Shown: piece after piece, positions 1-9,225 of the stretch
How the letters are laid out: each line of letters starts with the position of its first letter
Position numbering within the stretch: the first letter of the stretch is position 1
DNA from: CAXGTL01 sp964012725
GTDB taxonomy: Archaea > Nanobdellota > Nanobdellia > Woesearchaeales > CAXGTL01
Assembly (NCBI GenBank): GCA_964012725.1
Contig: CAXGTL010000009.1
Location: 1-39,247 of the forward strand
Length of the DNA stretch: 39,247 nt
Reading direction: 5' to 3'
Notes under the pieces: generated by a model
What the model saw: only the letters and a program-made list of their open reading frames with translations
Told to the model about the DNA's origin: nothing
Databases searched by the model: none
Made by a program: the position numbers and the translations under genes

Positions 1-100
1 CTGAACCACACATATGACACTCTGTGACAGCTTTAGGAGCTTGTTTTTTCTTTTTTACTTTGCTAAACTTTGATTTTAGTTTATTAATCATTTGTTTCAT
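1..100 (-). CDS. Partial small zinc-ribbon protein (3' end outside window)
   Basis: The reverse strand opens with ATG at position 100 and stays open for 33 codons to the window edge. The visible N-terminus is very lysine-rich (about a third of the first 20 residues) and is followed by a Cys-x-x-Cys pair (residues 28 and 31, CHMCG), which looks like the first half of a zinc knuckle or ribbon. A TATA-like stretch lies near 125-135 on the reverse strand, which would put the transcript start within a few bases of the ATG. A second ATG is at codon 4. The rest of the gene is missing, so no function can be given. Real gene likely; identity unknown. Confidence 0.55.
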   Translation of the reverse strand, partial: MKQMINKLKSKFSKVKKKKQAPKAVTECHMCGS

Positions 101-184
101 ATTGAAAATATATAGAATATGGTTATTTATAAAAGTATCTACATTACATTTAAAACTCTTCTAACTCTCTTTAACAAACAAACA

Positions 185-1027
185 CTAAAGAACCTGCGCA
201 ACCACAACACAAACCAAAATCACCACACCTGCAACTGCTTTCTTCCATTCAAGCTTTTCTTTTAACCAAACAAGCGCATAAATATAAAGCAGAATCGGCA
301 TCAAAGTCATTATTAACATAGTATAAACCACACCAAACCTTTGAAAAGAATAATATGTTAATACTAACTGAACTATGATCAAAACCTGAGTCACAGTCAA
401 ATGAAAATACTTTTTACCATTTAATTTCTTAAGATTTGGTTTAAAATATATAACTAACACAAGCATTATCAAAAAACTTCTAATAAAATAAAGAGAAAAC
501 GCATTATATGTAACTAATAAATATTTTACAATCACATTTTCAAATGCAAATAACAAAGTTGCACCTAATACCATTAAACCTGTTTTATGAAACTTTATAT
601 GATGTTTTTTAACATGCGATAATATTAATGCAATAGAAGCAATAACTGCTGGTATCAAAATATAAGGATTTCTTTCATCAGCATAAATCAAAGCTGTAAG
701 CAAAATAGTAAAAAACCCACCAAAAACAAATAATGCATCTATTTCTGTTAATTTCTCTGCTTTCATACCATGAAACAATAAAACATTTGCAATTGTTCCA
801 ATAATAACAATAACAACTAACAATATTAAATTAATTGGCAAAAAAAAATCACTACTAAACTCAAAAAAGAACGGAGAAATGATTAACATGATCAAAGAAA
901 GCAAAAGAAATGACACAGATGTAAATAATTTATAATTAACTTTCTCTCTAGAAAGAATAAACTTATTAAGAAACATTTCTAATGAACCAGACACAGCTGC
1001 AATTGTTGGTATTATGAATTGTAACAT
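185..1027 (-). CDS. EamA/DMT-family membrane transporter
   Basis: A 280-residue, almost wholly hydrophobic protein with about ten predicted membrane segments arranged as two similar halves (roughly 1-140 and 145-280), the layout of the drug/metabolite transporter superfamily. The last segment is preceded by a Trp-Leu-Lys-Glu-Lys motif, as at the start of the final EamA helix. The start ATG has a strong ribosome-binding site (AAGGAG, 4-5 bases upstream). The gene follows the thioredoxin-CcdA gene by about 20 bases on the same strand, so it may be the last gene of a ZIP/CcdA/DMT transcript. It ends in TAG. Substrate cannot be told from sequence; family members export amino acids, nucleotides or other small metabolites. 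Confidence 0.8.
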   Translation of the reverse strand: MLQFIIPTIAAVSGSLEMFLNKFILSREKVNYKLFTSVSFLLLSLIMLIISPFFFEFSSDFFLPINLILLVVIVIIGTIANVLLFHGMKAEKLTEIDALFVFGGFFTILLTALIYADERNPYILIPAVIASIALILSHVKKHHIKFHKTGLMVLGATLLFAFENVIVKYLLVTYNAFSLYFIRSFLIMLVLVIYFKPNLKKLNGKKYFHLTVTQVLIIVQLVLTYYSFQRFGVVYTMLIMTLMPILLYIYALVWLKEKLEWKKAVAGVVILVCVVVAQVL

Positions 1028-1046
1028 CTTTCTCCTTTTATAATTT

Positions 1047-2279
1047 TTAAATATAACCTAACCACATAGCAACGAACATTCCAACACCTAATAACAATAT
1101 AATAACTCCAGCAATCAAATGCAAAATCTTCAACTTTCCAGTTCTCCATTCTTCAGCTTTCTCAGTTGTTGTTATACCAAAATAAATTGCAAATGTTATT
1201 ACAAGCATTGGTAATATAAATATAAGATTATAAAGTACTAACAACCACAAAGCATAACTTCTTGTTGCAGCTTGAGCAAGTAATCCTAATATAACAATAT
1301 ATGGTCCAGATGTGCATGGTAATAAGAATAATGAAACAACAAATCCAATCATAAAAGCACCAGGCACAGATGTAACACCACGCAATACAGCTTTCATGTG
1401 CGGTCTCCAGCTAAGTGGTACTTCCATAATAAACCATTTACCATACCAAAGATAATCTTTTAAATTAAAAAGTCCAATGATTATAGCTAACACAGCAACA
1501 ACTATAAAAAAACTACGAGTTAAACCTGAAGCCTTAATAGCTGAAAACAAACCAAGACCCATTAAAAAGTATGAAATAAATATTGACAATGTAAAAGCTA
1601 AGCCAGCATAAAGTGCCCTTTTTCTTTTACCAGACACAAGTATTGCACTTAACAATATAATAAGAACAGCAAATGCACATGGATTGATTGCATCAACTGC
1701 AGCTGCAAGTACAACAGCAGACACTGTTAATGATTTTAATTGATTATTTGGTTCATCTGGATTAATTTTATCTCCGGGACCAATAATTCGTGTCACATTT
1801 TCTTTACTAACATCCCCTACAATACAAACATCAACACATTCTTCAATTTCATTTGCAATACCTGTATTATATCCACTAAACACTTTGTCACTTGTAAAAA
1901 CAATAGGGATTCCTACAGTATCACCAACTTCAAAATTATATTTTTCAGCATATTCTAAAAATAATTTTATATTTTGATTAAGTTCATATCTTTCAATAAC
2001 TAAATCAGGATGTTTTTCTTGTAAATCATCTAAAAATAACTGCATCTTTGCACAGAATTGACAACCAGCACTTCCAAAGTAAATTAATTTAACTTTTTCC
2101 TGTGTTTGTGTATTACTGATTACATTATTATTTTCTATTATTTCTCCTTCAACATCATTATTTTCATCTATAACACCAAATTCTTCATCATGAGCAACAA
2201 CATTCAAACTTTCTTGTGCAAAACACATAGACATAACTAACAAAAACAATACAAATATTGTAAATAATTTATTTTTCAT
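1047..2279 (-). CDS. Thioredoxin-fold / CcdA-DsbD membrane thiol-disulfide reductase
   Basis: A two-part protein of 410 residues. It starts with a signal peptide or anchor (about 1-22), then an acidic, asparagine-rich linker. A thioredoxin/glutaredoxin-like domain follows with the redox motif CQFC (Cys73, Cys76) and a cis-Pro loop (VGIP) about 50 residues later. The C-terminal half has about six membrane segments with the two buried cysteine motifs of CcdA/DsbD: NPCAF in the first helix and LPCTSGP in the fourth. Family knowledge: CcdA/DsbD carries electrons across the membrane from cytoplasmic thioredoxin to an outer thiol domain; here the acceptor appears to be fused. I chose ATG 2279: it lies one base after the ZIP stop (TAAAATG) and has GAGG upstream. 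An in-frame TTG at 2288 is the alternative. A further Cys-x-x-x-Cys pair (ECVDVC) lies just before the first CcdA helix. Confidence 0.85.
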   Translation of the reverse strand: MKNKLFTIFVLFLLVMSMCFAQESLNVVAHDEEFGVIDENNDVEGEIIENNNVISNTQTQEKVKLIYFGSAGCQFCAKMQLFLDDLQEKHPDLVIERYELNQNIKLFLEYAEKYNFEVGDTVGIPIVFTSDKVFSGYNTGIANEIEECVDVCIVGDVSKENVTRIIGPGDKINPDEPNNQLKSLTVSAVVLAAAVDAINPCAFAVLIILLSAILVSGKRKRALYAGLAFTLSIFISYFLMGLGLFSAIKASGLTRSFFIVVAVLAIIIGLFNLKDYLWYGKWFIMEVPLSWRPHMKAVLRGVTSVPGAFMIGFVVSLFLLPCTSGPYIVILGLLAQAATRSYALWLLVLYNLIFILPMLVITFAIYFGITTTEKAEEWRTGKLKILHLIAGVIILLLGVGMFVAMWLGYI

Positions 2280-2280
2280 T

Positions 2281-3015
2281 TTAAACAAACCTCAATCCAT
2301 ACATAATTGCTATACCTAATATAAATATAATGAGATTAATTAATGACTTTTTTAAATCTAATTCTTTTCTTATCTCTGGTATTAGATCAGATGCTGAGAT
2401 ATATATAAAACCACCTGCTGCAAATGGTAATAAAAATATAATTGATAAATCTAAAAATCCTGAAACATAATATCCAATCACACCACCAATAACAGCAGTT
2501 AAAGCTGTTAACAAATTCATCATAAGGGCTTTTGAAGTTTTATACCCACCATGAACTAATACACCAAAGTCTCCTATCTCTTGTGGAATTTCGTGTAATG
2601 CAACTGCAATGCTTGTACTAATACCTAATGGTATGCTTACAATAAAACTTGCTGCAATTATTAAACCATCAATAAAATTATGTATAGAATCTCCTACTAA
2701 ATTCATATAAGAAAATGTATGTACATGACAACCTTCATCATGACAATGTCTCCAATGAAGTACTTTTTCAATAATATAAAACAAAATAAATCCTATTAAT
2801 ACATAAATAAAGATATTTCCGCTACCAAACTCTTCAACACTTTCTGGTATAAGGTGTAAAAATGCTCCACCAATTAATGTACCTGCTGATAATGAAATAA
2901 GAAATATTAATATTTTATTTAATCTTTTTTTATTCAAAGCTAATGTAAAGACTCCTATTAAAGAAATCAAACTTACAATGATTGTTGATGTTAATATATA
3001 TCCTAATGTGTTCAT
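2281..3015 (-). CDS. ZIP-family divalent metal transporter
   Basis: 244 residues, about eight membrane segments. The signature of ZIP transporters is clear: HNFIDG in helix IV and HEIPQEIGD in helix V form the binuclear metal site. Between helices III and IV lies a short metal-binding loop rich in His and Cys (HWRHCHDEGCHVH, about residues 87-99), typical of zinc-handling members. The protein probably moves Zn2+ (or Fe2+/Mn2+) toward the cytoplasm. The start ATG follows an AGGG-containing leader, and TATA-like sequences lie at about 3035-3045. Its stop codon is one base from the start of the thioredoxin-CcdA gene, which implies translational coupling. The metal is inferred, not shown. Confidence 0.9.
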   Translation of the reverse strand: MNTLGYILTSTIIVSLISLIGVFTLALNKKRLNKILIFLISLSAGTLIGGAFLHLIPESVEEFGSGNIFIYVLIGFILFYIIEKVLHWRHCHDEGCHVHTFSYMNLVGDSIHNFIDGLIIAASFIVSIPLGISTSIAVALHEIPQEIGDFGVLVHGGYKTSKALMMNLLTALTAVIGGVIGYYVSGFLDLSIIFLLPFAAGGFIYISASDLIPEIRKELDLKKSLINLIIFILGIAIMYGLRFV

Positions 3016-3183
3016 ATTATAACCCTTTTTATATGTTTTTATATATCATCCTTTAAATATGTTTTGATTATTTTAAGTATAATTAAAATAAAAGAATAAT
3101 AAAATAAATAAAAAATAAATAAAAAAAATATAAAAAAACAAAACTTTTATAAACTCAAATAAAACTATATATTATGTGATAAC

Positions 3184-3363
3184 ATGGCATACAAAACCCT
3201 TTTCATGGGCAAATTACCTGTTAGAGTTTAGTCTGCGCTGTTTTCATTTGTTTTCAATTCTTATGCAGCAATTACTCATTATTTAACCTACATCAGAGGA
3301 TACTATCACAAAAAAAAACTCTATATTAAAAACAACGCGAGGAAACCAAAATGGAACAAATAA
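3184..3363 (+). other. Leader ORF of the ABC operon, interrupted by one in-frame TAG
   Basis: This occupies most of the 335-base gap between the ZIP and ABC genes. An ATG at 3184 is preceded by GTGATAAC, much like the ribosome-binding context of other genes here (GGTGATAAT-ATG), and by a TATA-like box at about 3145-3154. The frame runs 15 codons, meets TAG at 3229-3231, then stays open another 43 codons to a TAA at 3361-3363, inside the start of the ABC ATPase gene. Options: a 15-codon leader peptide, a small gene broken by a nonsense mutation, or a gene read through at TAG. The part after the TAG is hydrophobic and aromatic, then basic. The stretch 3060-3140 upstream is simple A-rich sequence in which I see nothing else. 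Confidence 0.35.
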
Positions 3364-4343
3364 TACAAGTAAAAAACCTAAAGAAAAGCTTTAAAACATT
3401 CAAAAGAGAAGCTGGTTTACTGAATGCATTCAAGTCAATGTTTTCAAGAAAATATAAACTATCATATGCATTAAAAGGAATCGACTTTGAAGTACAGAAA
3501 GGAGAGATATTAGGCTTTATAGGACCTAACGGTGCTGGTAAGTCAACTACAATCAAAGCCTTGTCAGGTATACTTTTTCCTAGTTCAGGAACTGTGAAAG
3601 TAATGGATTATGTACCTTGGAAAGAAAGAGTCAAATATGTAAAAAATATAGGTGTAGTATTTGGACAAAAGCATCAATTACATTGGGACCTTCCACCTAT
3701 TGATACTTATTACTTAAACAAAGAATTATATCAAATACCGGATAAAGCATTTAAACGTAGATTAAGATATATGGTTAATTTGCTTGATCTAAAGGAAACA
3801 ATAAAGACACCAGTTAGAGACCTTTCATTAGGTGAAAGAATGAAATGTAAACTTGTATCTGCACTATTACATAATCCAAAGATTGTGTTTTTAGATGAAC
3901 CAACAATTGGTTTAGATGCAATTGCAAAGCACAAACTAAGAGAGTTTGTTAAATATGTTAATGAGAAATATCAAACAACTTTTATTATAACAACTCATAA
4001 TATGGACGATATTGAAAAACTGTGTAAAAGAATTGTTATAATCAACCATGGAACAATAGTTTATGATGGTTCGCTTGACAAGATTAAGAAAAGTTATGTT
4101 AAGTACAAAGTATTGGATGTTAAGTTTGATAACAAAGCACCAATATTTAGATTACCTGGTTGTAAAGTTATTGAGAGGGAAAAATATGAACTTAAGATAG
4201 AAGTTAATACAAGGCGACAGTCAGTTAAAACTGTTGTTGATCATTTGATTAGAAACTATCCATTTGAAGACATGGTTATTAGTGATCCTCCGATTGAGGA
4301 GATTATTCAGTTGATATATCAGACTAAGAAAAAGATTGAATAA
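3351..4343 (+). CDS. ABC exporter ATP-binding subunit (COG4586 type)
   Basis: 330 residues. Walker A GPNGAGKST at 58-66, signature LSLGE at about 158, Walker B IVFLDEPT at about 179-186, and the switch His in TTHNMDD. Distinctive of the COG4586 subgroup are the PWKER stretch, VVFGQKHQLHWDLP after the Q-loop, and DEPTIGLD-AIAKHK. The C-terminal 90 residues form an extra accessory domain. It would drive the two permeases encoded just downstream. Family knowledge: related cyanobacterial complexes export viologens and other cationic compounds; the substrate here is unknown. The start ATG has GAGG nine bases upstream. It is probably the first gene of a three-gene operon transcribed from a promoter near 3145-3155. 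Confidence 0.9.
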   Translation: MEQIIQVKNLKKSFKTFKREAGLLNAFKSMFSRKYKLSYALKGIDFEVQKGEILGFIGPNGAGKSTTIKALSGILFPSSGTVKVMDYVPWKERVKYVKNIGVVFGQKHQLHWDLPPIDTYYLNKELYQIPDKAFKRRLRYMVNLLDLKETIKTPVRDLSLGERMKCKLVSALLHNPKIVFLDEPTIGLDAIAKHKLREFVKYVNEKYQTTFIITTHNMDDIEKLCKRIVIINHGTIVYDGSLDKIKKSYVKYKVLDVKFDNKAPIFRLPGCKVIEREKYELKIEVNTRRQSVKTVVDHLIRNYPFEDMVISDPPIEEIIQLIYQTKKKIE

Positions 4344-4437
4344 GAGTTTCATTAGTCCCACCAAACCACACCTCAACCACCCACCCAAAGAAGTAAATCA
4401 CAAAGTAAAGTGGTCTAACAAAAAACAAAAACAGAAA

Positions 4438-5238
4438 ATGAACTTAAATAAATACTTAGGATTAATGAAAGTAGGATTTAAAGTAGCGCTTGCATATAGG
4501 TTCCACTCTGTTGTAACTTTGATCATGACTCCGATTTCATTAATTGTATATTATTTTTTATGGAAATCAATATTTAGTTATACAGGCGAAACTATTATTA
4601 GAGGTTTCACATTTGAAGCTTTGGTTGGTTATTATGTATTATCAATGATAATTGCATTTTTCACATGGAGCCAAGCAGATAAGTGGCTTGAGCATGATAT
4701 TAGGCATGGTCATTTGATCTTCAAATTATTACAACCAGTAGCACATGTAGTTCATGAATTTGTAATTGAACTAGGAATGCATAGTTATACTGTTGTATTA
4801 GAATTGATTCCAGTATTTGCAATTGGTTATTTCTTTTTTTATCTACCAATAGCTGCATTACCTAACATTATACTATTTTGTATTTCATTAGCTATGGCTG
4901 CAATCTTATATTTCCAGTTTTCATACTTTTTAGGATTATCAGCTTTTTGGTTAAAAAGAATAGATGGAATTCGAAGAATGAGATCACCACTTATTGCGTT
5001 TTTATCAGGTGGAATCTTACCATTATCATTTTTCCCAGTATGGTACACTAATTTCCATCATTTACTTCCATTTCAGTACATGAGATATGTACCTATAATG
5101 ATTTATTTAAATGAAATTCCAATGAATAATATGTTTATGTTAATGTTTGGACAATTTGTTTGGATAATCTTACTTGGTTTATTAATTAAAGTAATTTGGA
5201 ACAAAGGATATAAAAAATTTTCAGGAGTTGGAACATGA
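4438..5238 (+). CDS. ABC-2 type permease, first subunit (COG4587 type)
   Basis: A 266-residue membrane protein with about six segments. The N-terminus (LGLMKVGFKVALAYR) matches the usual entry of COG4587/PF06182 permeases just before the first helix. I place the start at ATG 4438 because that gives the family's usual length. The open frame extends back to a TTG at 4336 that overlaps the ATPase gene by 8 bases; the extra 34 residues would be polar, proline- and lysine-rich and unlike the family. The stop codon overlaps the next gene's start by four bases (ATGA), so the two permeases are probably translated together and form a heterodimeric channel. Function: transmembrane half of the exporter energised by the upstream ATPase. 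Confidence 0.83.
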   Translation: MNLNKYLGLMKVGFKVALAYRFHSVVTLIMTPISLIVYYFLWKSIFSYTGETIIRGFTFEALVGYYVLSMIIAFFTWSQADKWLEHDIRHGHLIFKLLQPVAHVVHEFVIELGMHSYTVVLELIPVFAIGYFFFYLPIAALPNIILFCISLAMAAILYFQFSYFLGLSAFWLKRIDGIRRMRSPLIAFLSGGILPLSFFPVWYTNFHHLLPFQYMRYVPIMIYLNEIPMNNMFMLMFGQFVWIILLGLLIKVIWNKGYKKFSGVGT

Positions 5239-6017
5239 AGTATTTCAGAATCTTTTCAAAATTCGTAGCTTTAGATTTAAGTAGTGAATTCAGGTATAAA
5301 CTAAATATTGTAATGAAGTTCATTAGTTTTATTATAATGGATTTTATTGGACCATTGGTAGCAATTTTGATTTATACAAATACTTTAGGTATTCCTGGAT
5401 GGAACTTGTACGAGTTTTTATTATTCCAAGGAACTTTAACATTAGTCATGGGTTTAGGCCATACATTTGCATTCAGATTTGCATGGGAAGTAATGGATAT
5501 GGTAAGAAATGGTGAATTTGATAAGATAATGGTAAAACCATTAAAACCTTTAACATTTTTAATGCTAGGTTCATTTAACTTCCCAGGTGTTGCTGAAGTA
5601 TTTGCAGGTCTTGTTATACTTATTATAGCATTAATGAACTTAAATTTAGGATTTACATGGAACTATGTACCTTATGTAATATTTATTTTCCTAGGTGTAT
5701 TGTTTCAGTTAGGAGTTGCAACACTAATATCAGCAATGGCATTTTTATTCATAAAATCATGGTCATTATTCGATATTTGGTTTCATATGACAAACTTTGC
5801 TAGATATCCATCCATTATATTTGGCATGGCAATCAGGTTTATCATAACATTCATATTCCCGGTTGCAGTTGCATCTTATTTCCCAGCTGCAGCTTTGTTA
5901 GGAAGATTGTCATTATTAGAAATATTGTTGCCAATGTTAGCTGTAATTATGTTTTATCTAGTTACACTGCTGTTCTGGAAGTTTGCAATGAAGAAGTATA
6001 ATAGTGCTGGTGGTTAA
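5235..6017 (+). CDS. ABC-2 type permease, second subunit (COG3694 type)
   Basis: 260 residues with about six membrane segments. Hydrophobicity pattern and position identify it as the COG3694-type partner of the upstream permease; ATPase, COG4587 and COG3694 genes in this order are a recurrent bacterial operon. A typical segment is the WEVMDMVRNGEFDKIMVKPL stretch (about residues 84-103), the coupling-loop region that contacts the ATPase (MVR.GEFD.ILV.P in relatives). The ATG overlaps the previous stop by four bases. The gene ends one base before the end of an oppositely oriented gene. The whole operon looks bacterial in type and may have been acquired by transfer. Confidence 0.83.
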   Translation: MKYFRIFSKFVALDLSSEFRYKLNIVMKFISFIIMDFIGPLVAILIYTNTLGIPGWNLYEFLLFQGTLTLVMGLGHTFAFRFAWEVMDMVRNGEFDKIMVKPLKPLTFLMLGSFNFPGVAEVFAGLVILIIALMNLNLGFTWNYVPYVIFIFLGVLFQLGVATLISAMAFLFIKSWSLFDIWFHMTNFARYPSIIFGMAIRFIITFIFPVAVASYFPAAALLGRLSLLEILLPMLAVIMFYLVTLLFWKFAMKKYNSAGG

Positions 6018-6018
6018 A

Positions 6019-6672
6019 CTAATTTTTCAATGGCCAATATTCATAAAACTTTTGTAAACATACTCTAGAACTAGGATTAAATTTTTCTTCAGGATAATTA
6101 ATTCTTATTTCTAAACCTTGGCAATCTTTTGGTTTAAACGTATGAATTGTTTTTTCAGGAATATATATATTATTACCAGATTCAAGTCTATATGATGTAC
6201 AATTTCTATTTTGAATAAATGCATCAAAATCAAGATTTCCTTTATTACCAGCTAAAAAAAGACCTTCACCACTTAAAACAGTTATGTTTTGACTTAAAAA
6301 TTCATAGAAAATTACATCTATGGGTCTTAGAACAGCAATATTTCTACTTCCATCAGGATTATCCTTAATCATAAAACCATAATTTGGATGAAATTCATAT
6401 CCTTCTTCTATTTTCTTTTTAACATAAGAATTAAAGACTGTTGCAGGAATTACAGAACCAGGTGGAGTAAAAGTATCTAAACAATATCTTTTCATTTTTT
6501 CGTTTTTTACTAGGTTTATTAACCCAAGTCGTTCTAATTGATTATCAATTGCGTTTTGAATAGACATTTCTTCTGATTTTTCCCCATTAGAATCTACTTG
6601 TGGTTCTTTTCTACTAGATCCAAAAGCAACACTACTAAAATGTTTCATATATTGTAATAATAAACTACTCAT
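6019..6672 (-). CDS. Hypothetical protein with a cupin-like C-terminal part
   Basis: 217 residues, not recognised with certainty. The first 60 residues are polar and probably flexible. The middle is mixed alpha/beta. The C-terminal 90 residues alternate short beta strands and turns, with a YIPEKTIHTFKPKD segment that resembles the strand pair of a cupin or small-molecule-binding barrel (proline before a conserved His). A classical two-histidine cupin metal motif is not complete, so metal binding is doubtful. No signal peptide or membrane helix. A TATA-like box about 26 bases upstream (near 6690-6700, reverse strand) suggests a leaderless transcript. It meets the ABC operon tail to tail with one base between. 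Confidence 0.6.
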   Translation of the reverse strand: MSSLLLQYMKHFSSVAFGSSRKEPQVDSNGEKSEEMSIQNAIDNQLERLGLINLVKNEKMKRYCLDTFTPPGSVIPATVFNSYVKKKIEEGYEFHPNYGFMIKDNPDGSRNIAVLRPIDVIFYEFLSQNITVLSGEGLFLAGNKGNLDFDAFIQNRNCTSYRLESGNNIYIPEKTIHTFKPKDCQGLEIRINYPEEKFNPSSRVCLQKFYEYWPLKN

Positions 6673-6756
6673 TTATAAGTATTTATTAACTATAAAATAT
6701 ATAACATATAATGAATCATATAAATCTATATAAACAATATTTTGCAATCAACATCT

Positions 6757-9225
6757 ATGCAAATAAAGAGTGTGAAATTAGATAATATTAGAAGTTATAT
6801 TAATCAAGAAATTAATTTTCACAAAGGTTCTACTTTACTTAGCGGAGACATAGGTTCTGGTAAAACCACTATATTATTAGCAATAGAATTCTGTTTATTT
6901 GGTATGCGAAGAGATTTGTCTGGCACTGCATTATTAAGAAATGGAGAAGAACAAGGCTCTGTTGAACTTAATTTAGAAGTAGATGGAAAGAATATTACAA
7001 TCAAAAGAACATTAAAAAAATATAAAGATGGTGTTAAACAAACATCTGGTTATATTATATCAAACAATACAAGAAGTGATTTGACAGCACAAGAAATAAA
7101 AGCTAGGGTTTTAGAATTACTTGGATATCCACAAACATTATTAACAAAATCTAAAAACTTAATGTATAGGTATACAGTGTACACTCAACAAGAAGATATG
7201 AAACAAATACTTTTGGATGACAAAGATCATCGTGTTGATACATTAAGAAAAGTGTTTGCAATTGACAAGTATAAAAATATTAGACAAAATTCTTTGATTT
7301 ATATAAAAAATATAAAAGATGTGAGGAATATTTTAAAAGGTAGGACTGAAGATTTAGAAAACAAAAAACAATCATTAGAAAATAAATCAGAAACATTAAA
7401 AACACTTAGCCAAAACTTAAACACAGCAACAGAAAACTTAACAAAGCTTGATTTAGATAATAAAAAAATTAAATTTAAAGAAATAGAAACAAAGCTTAAT
7501 GAATATAATCAATTAAATAATCAGTTAAATATTTTGAAAACAAAAATTCAGGAAAAAAATAATAATAAAATAAAACAAGATGAAGATATAAACAATATTA
7601 AAGAAGAAATTAACAAAATCTCATTAAAAATAAATAATTTTAAATTAGAAAAACCAACTGAAAAATCAGCAACACAATTAAATAAATTAGTTTCTAAAAA
7701 TCAAGATCTTTATAACAATACAACTAAACAAAAAAACATTTTAACTGAAAAATTAACACATTTAAAGACCAGAATTAATGAAATAAAGTTAGAAATTGAA
7801 ACAAAGTCTGAGAAAATCAAAGATTTAAAGTTCAAAAAACAAAAATTAGAAACACTTGAATCAGATCTTGAACAAAAACAAAAATTGAAACAATCCATTG
7901 CAGAGTTAAATGAAACTATGAATACAATTAATCTGAAATTAAAAGAGTTTCAAGTAAATATGCAAAATTCTGAACAATTTAAAAAACATATTTCTAATCT
8001 GGACACATGTCCAGCATGCCTCCAGGTTGTTTCTATTGATCATAAATTCACAATTAATCAAAAGGAAGCAGGAAAAATAGCTAAATTAAATATTTTGATG
8101 CAAAGATATAATAAAGAAAAGCTAGGTCGTGATAAGGAATTTGAAGAACTAAATAAAAAATTAGAAGAACTTCAAAATAAAGAAAAAGTTTTTTCACAAA
8201 TGCAAAATGAAATTAAAAATTTAGAAGAAATCTCTGTTGAACTTAATAAAAAGAAAAAGATTTTGATTAATTTTAACCAAGAGTTTGAAAAAACAAACTT
8301 AGAATTAGGAGAAATAAATAAAATTGATTTAACACAAGTACAAAATGAAATAAAAAATAATAAAGAATTATTAAATAAATTAAATGAATATAATGTTCAT
8401 ATTAAAGAAAAACATTATCTTAATGAACAATTAAATGATAAAACAAAATTATTAGAAAATATACAAAAACAAAAGCTAGAAATTGAAAATCAATTAAAAG
8501 AAATTAACAAACAACTTAATGAATTAAATGATAAACTAAAAGATTATGGTGATATAGATGAACTCTTTTCCAAACAAAAACAAGAATTTGATGAATTATT
8601 AAACAAACATAGAACTTTATTAACTGAAAAAGCAAGAATTGAAACAGAACATAAGCTTATTTCTCAGCAAATATCTGAACTAAAAATTGAAATCCAAGAT
8701 AAAGAAAAATCTCAACATAAGATTGTTTATTATAATCAGATTCAGAACTGGTTAGAAAATTATTTTATTAAACTAATGTCAGTAATAGAAAAAAATGTAA
8801 TGTTTTCTATTTATCAACAATTTAATGATATATTTCAGGATTGGTTTAATGTTTTAATGGAAAATGAAGACATAAATGTAAGGCTTGATGAAGAGTTCAC
8901 ACCAATCATTGAACAAAATGGTTATGATATTGACTTTAACCATCTTTCTGGTGGTGAACGTACTTCAGTTGCTTTAGCTTATCGTCTTGCACTGAACAAA
9001 GTTGTTAACCAAGTTCAGTCACAAATAAAAACAAAAGACATTTTAATTCTTGATGAACCAACTGATGGTTTTTCCACAGAACAGTTAGACAAAGTAAGGC
9101 TTGTGTTGGATGAATTAGACTTAGCACAGGTTATTATTGTCAGTCATGAAAGTAAGATTGAAAGCTTTGTTGAGAATGTTGTACATGTAAACAAAACAGA
9201 TCATGTGAGTGAGGTTATTGTTTAG
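6757..9225 (+). CDS. rad50: DNA double-strand break repair ATPase Rad50
   Basis: 822 residues with the full Rad50/SMC plan. The N-terminal half-ATPase begins at once (MQIKSVKLDNIRSY) with Walker A GDIGSGKTT at 30-38. Two long lysine/glutamate/asparagine-rich coiled coils flank a zinc hook CPAC (Cys418, Cys421) in mid-protein. The C-terminal half has the signature HLSGGERTS at about 729, Walker B DILILDEPTDG at about 761, and the switch His in IIVSHESK. Two such molecules join by the hook and, with Mre11, process DNA ends. A TATA box at 6727-6735 lies 27 bases before ATG 6757, so the mRNA is probably leaderless; an in-frame TTG at 6742 lies upstream of that point. No mre11 gene is adjacent, which is unusual for archaea. 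It ends in TAG. Confidence 0.95.
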   Translation: MQIKSVKLDNIRSYINQEINFHKGSTLLSGDIGSGKTTILLAIEFCLFGMRRDLSGTALLRNGEEQGSVELNLEVDGKNITIKRTLKKYKDGVKQTSGYIISNNTRSDLTAQEIKARVLELLGYPQTLLTKSKNLMYRYTVYTQQEDMKQILLDDKDHRVDTLRKVFAIDKYKNIRQNSLIYIKNIKDVRNILKGRTEDLENKKQSLENKSETLKTLSQNLNTATENLTKLDLDNKKIKFKEIETKLNEYNQLNNQLNILKTKIQEKNNNKIKQDEDINNIKEEINKISLKINNFKLEKPTEKSATQLNKLVSKNQDLYNNTTKQKNILTEKLTHLKTRINEIKLEIETKSEKIKDLKFKKQKLETLESDLEQKQKLKQSIAELNETMNTINLKLKEFQVNMQNSEQFKKHISNLDTCPACLQVVSIDHKFTINQKEAGKIAKLNILMQRYNKEKLGRDKEFEELNKKLEELQNKEKVFSQMQNEIKNLEEISVELNKKKKILINFNQEFEKTNLELGEINKIDLTQVQNEIKNNKELLNKLNEYNVHIKEKHYLNEQLNDKTKLLENIQKQKLEIENQLKEINKQLNELNDKLKDYGDIDELFSKQKQEFDELLNKHRTLLTEKARIETEHKLISQQISELKIEIQDKEKSQHKIVYYNQIQNWLENYFIKLMSVIEKNVMFSIYQQFNDIFQDWFNVLMENEDINVRLDEEFTPIIEQNGYDIDFNHLSGGERTSVALAYRLALNKVVNQVQSQIKTKDILILDEPTDGFSTEQLDKVRLVLDELDLAQVIIVSHESKIESFVENVVHVNKTDHVSEVIV

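Noticed and set aside
3229..3231. Genome-wide recoding of TAG as an amino acid
   Set aside because: TAG is the plain terminator of the DMT transporter, rad50, topA and the propeller lipoprotein in this window, so it cannot be sense throughout.
4336..4437. TTG start for the first ABC permease
   Set aside because: It adds 34 polar residues not seen in the family and has no ribosome-binding site; ATG 4438 gives the usual N-terminus.
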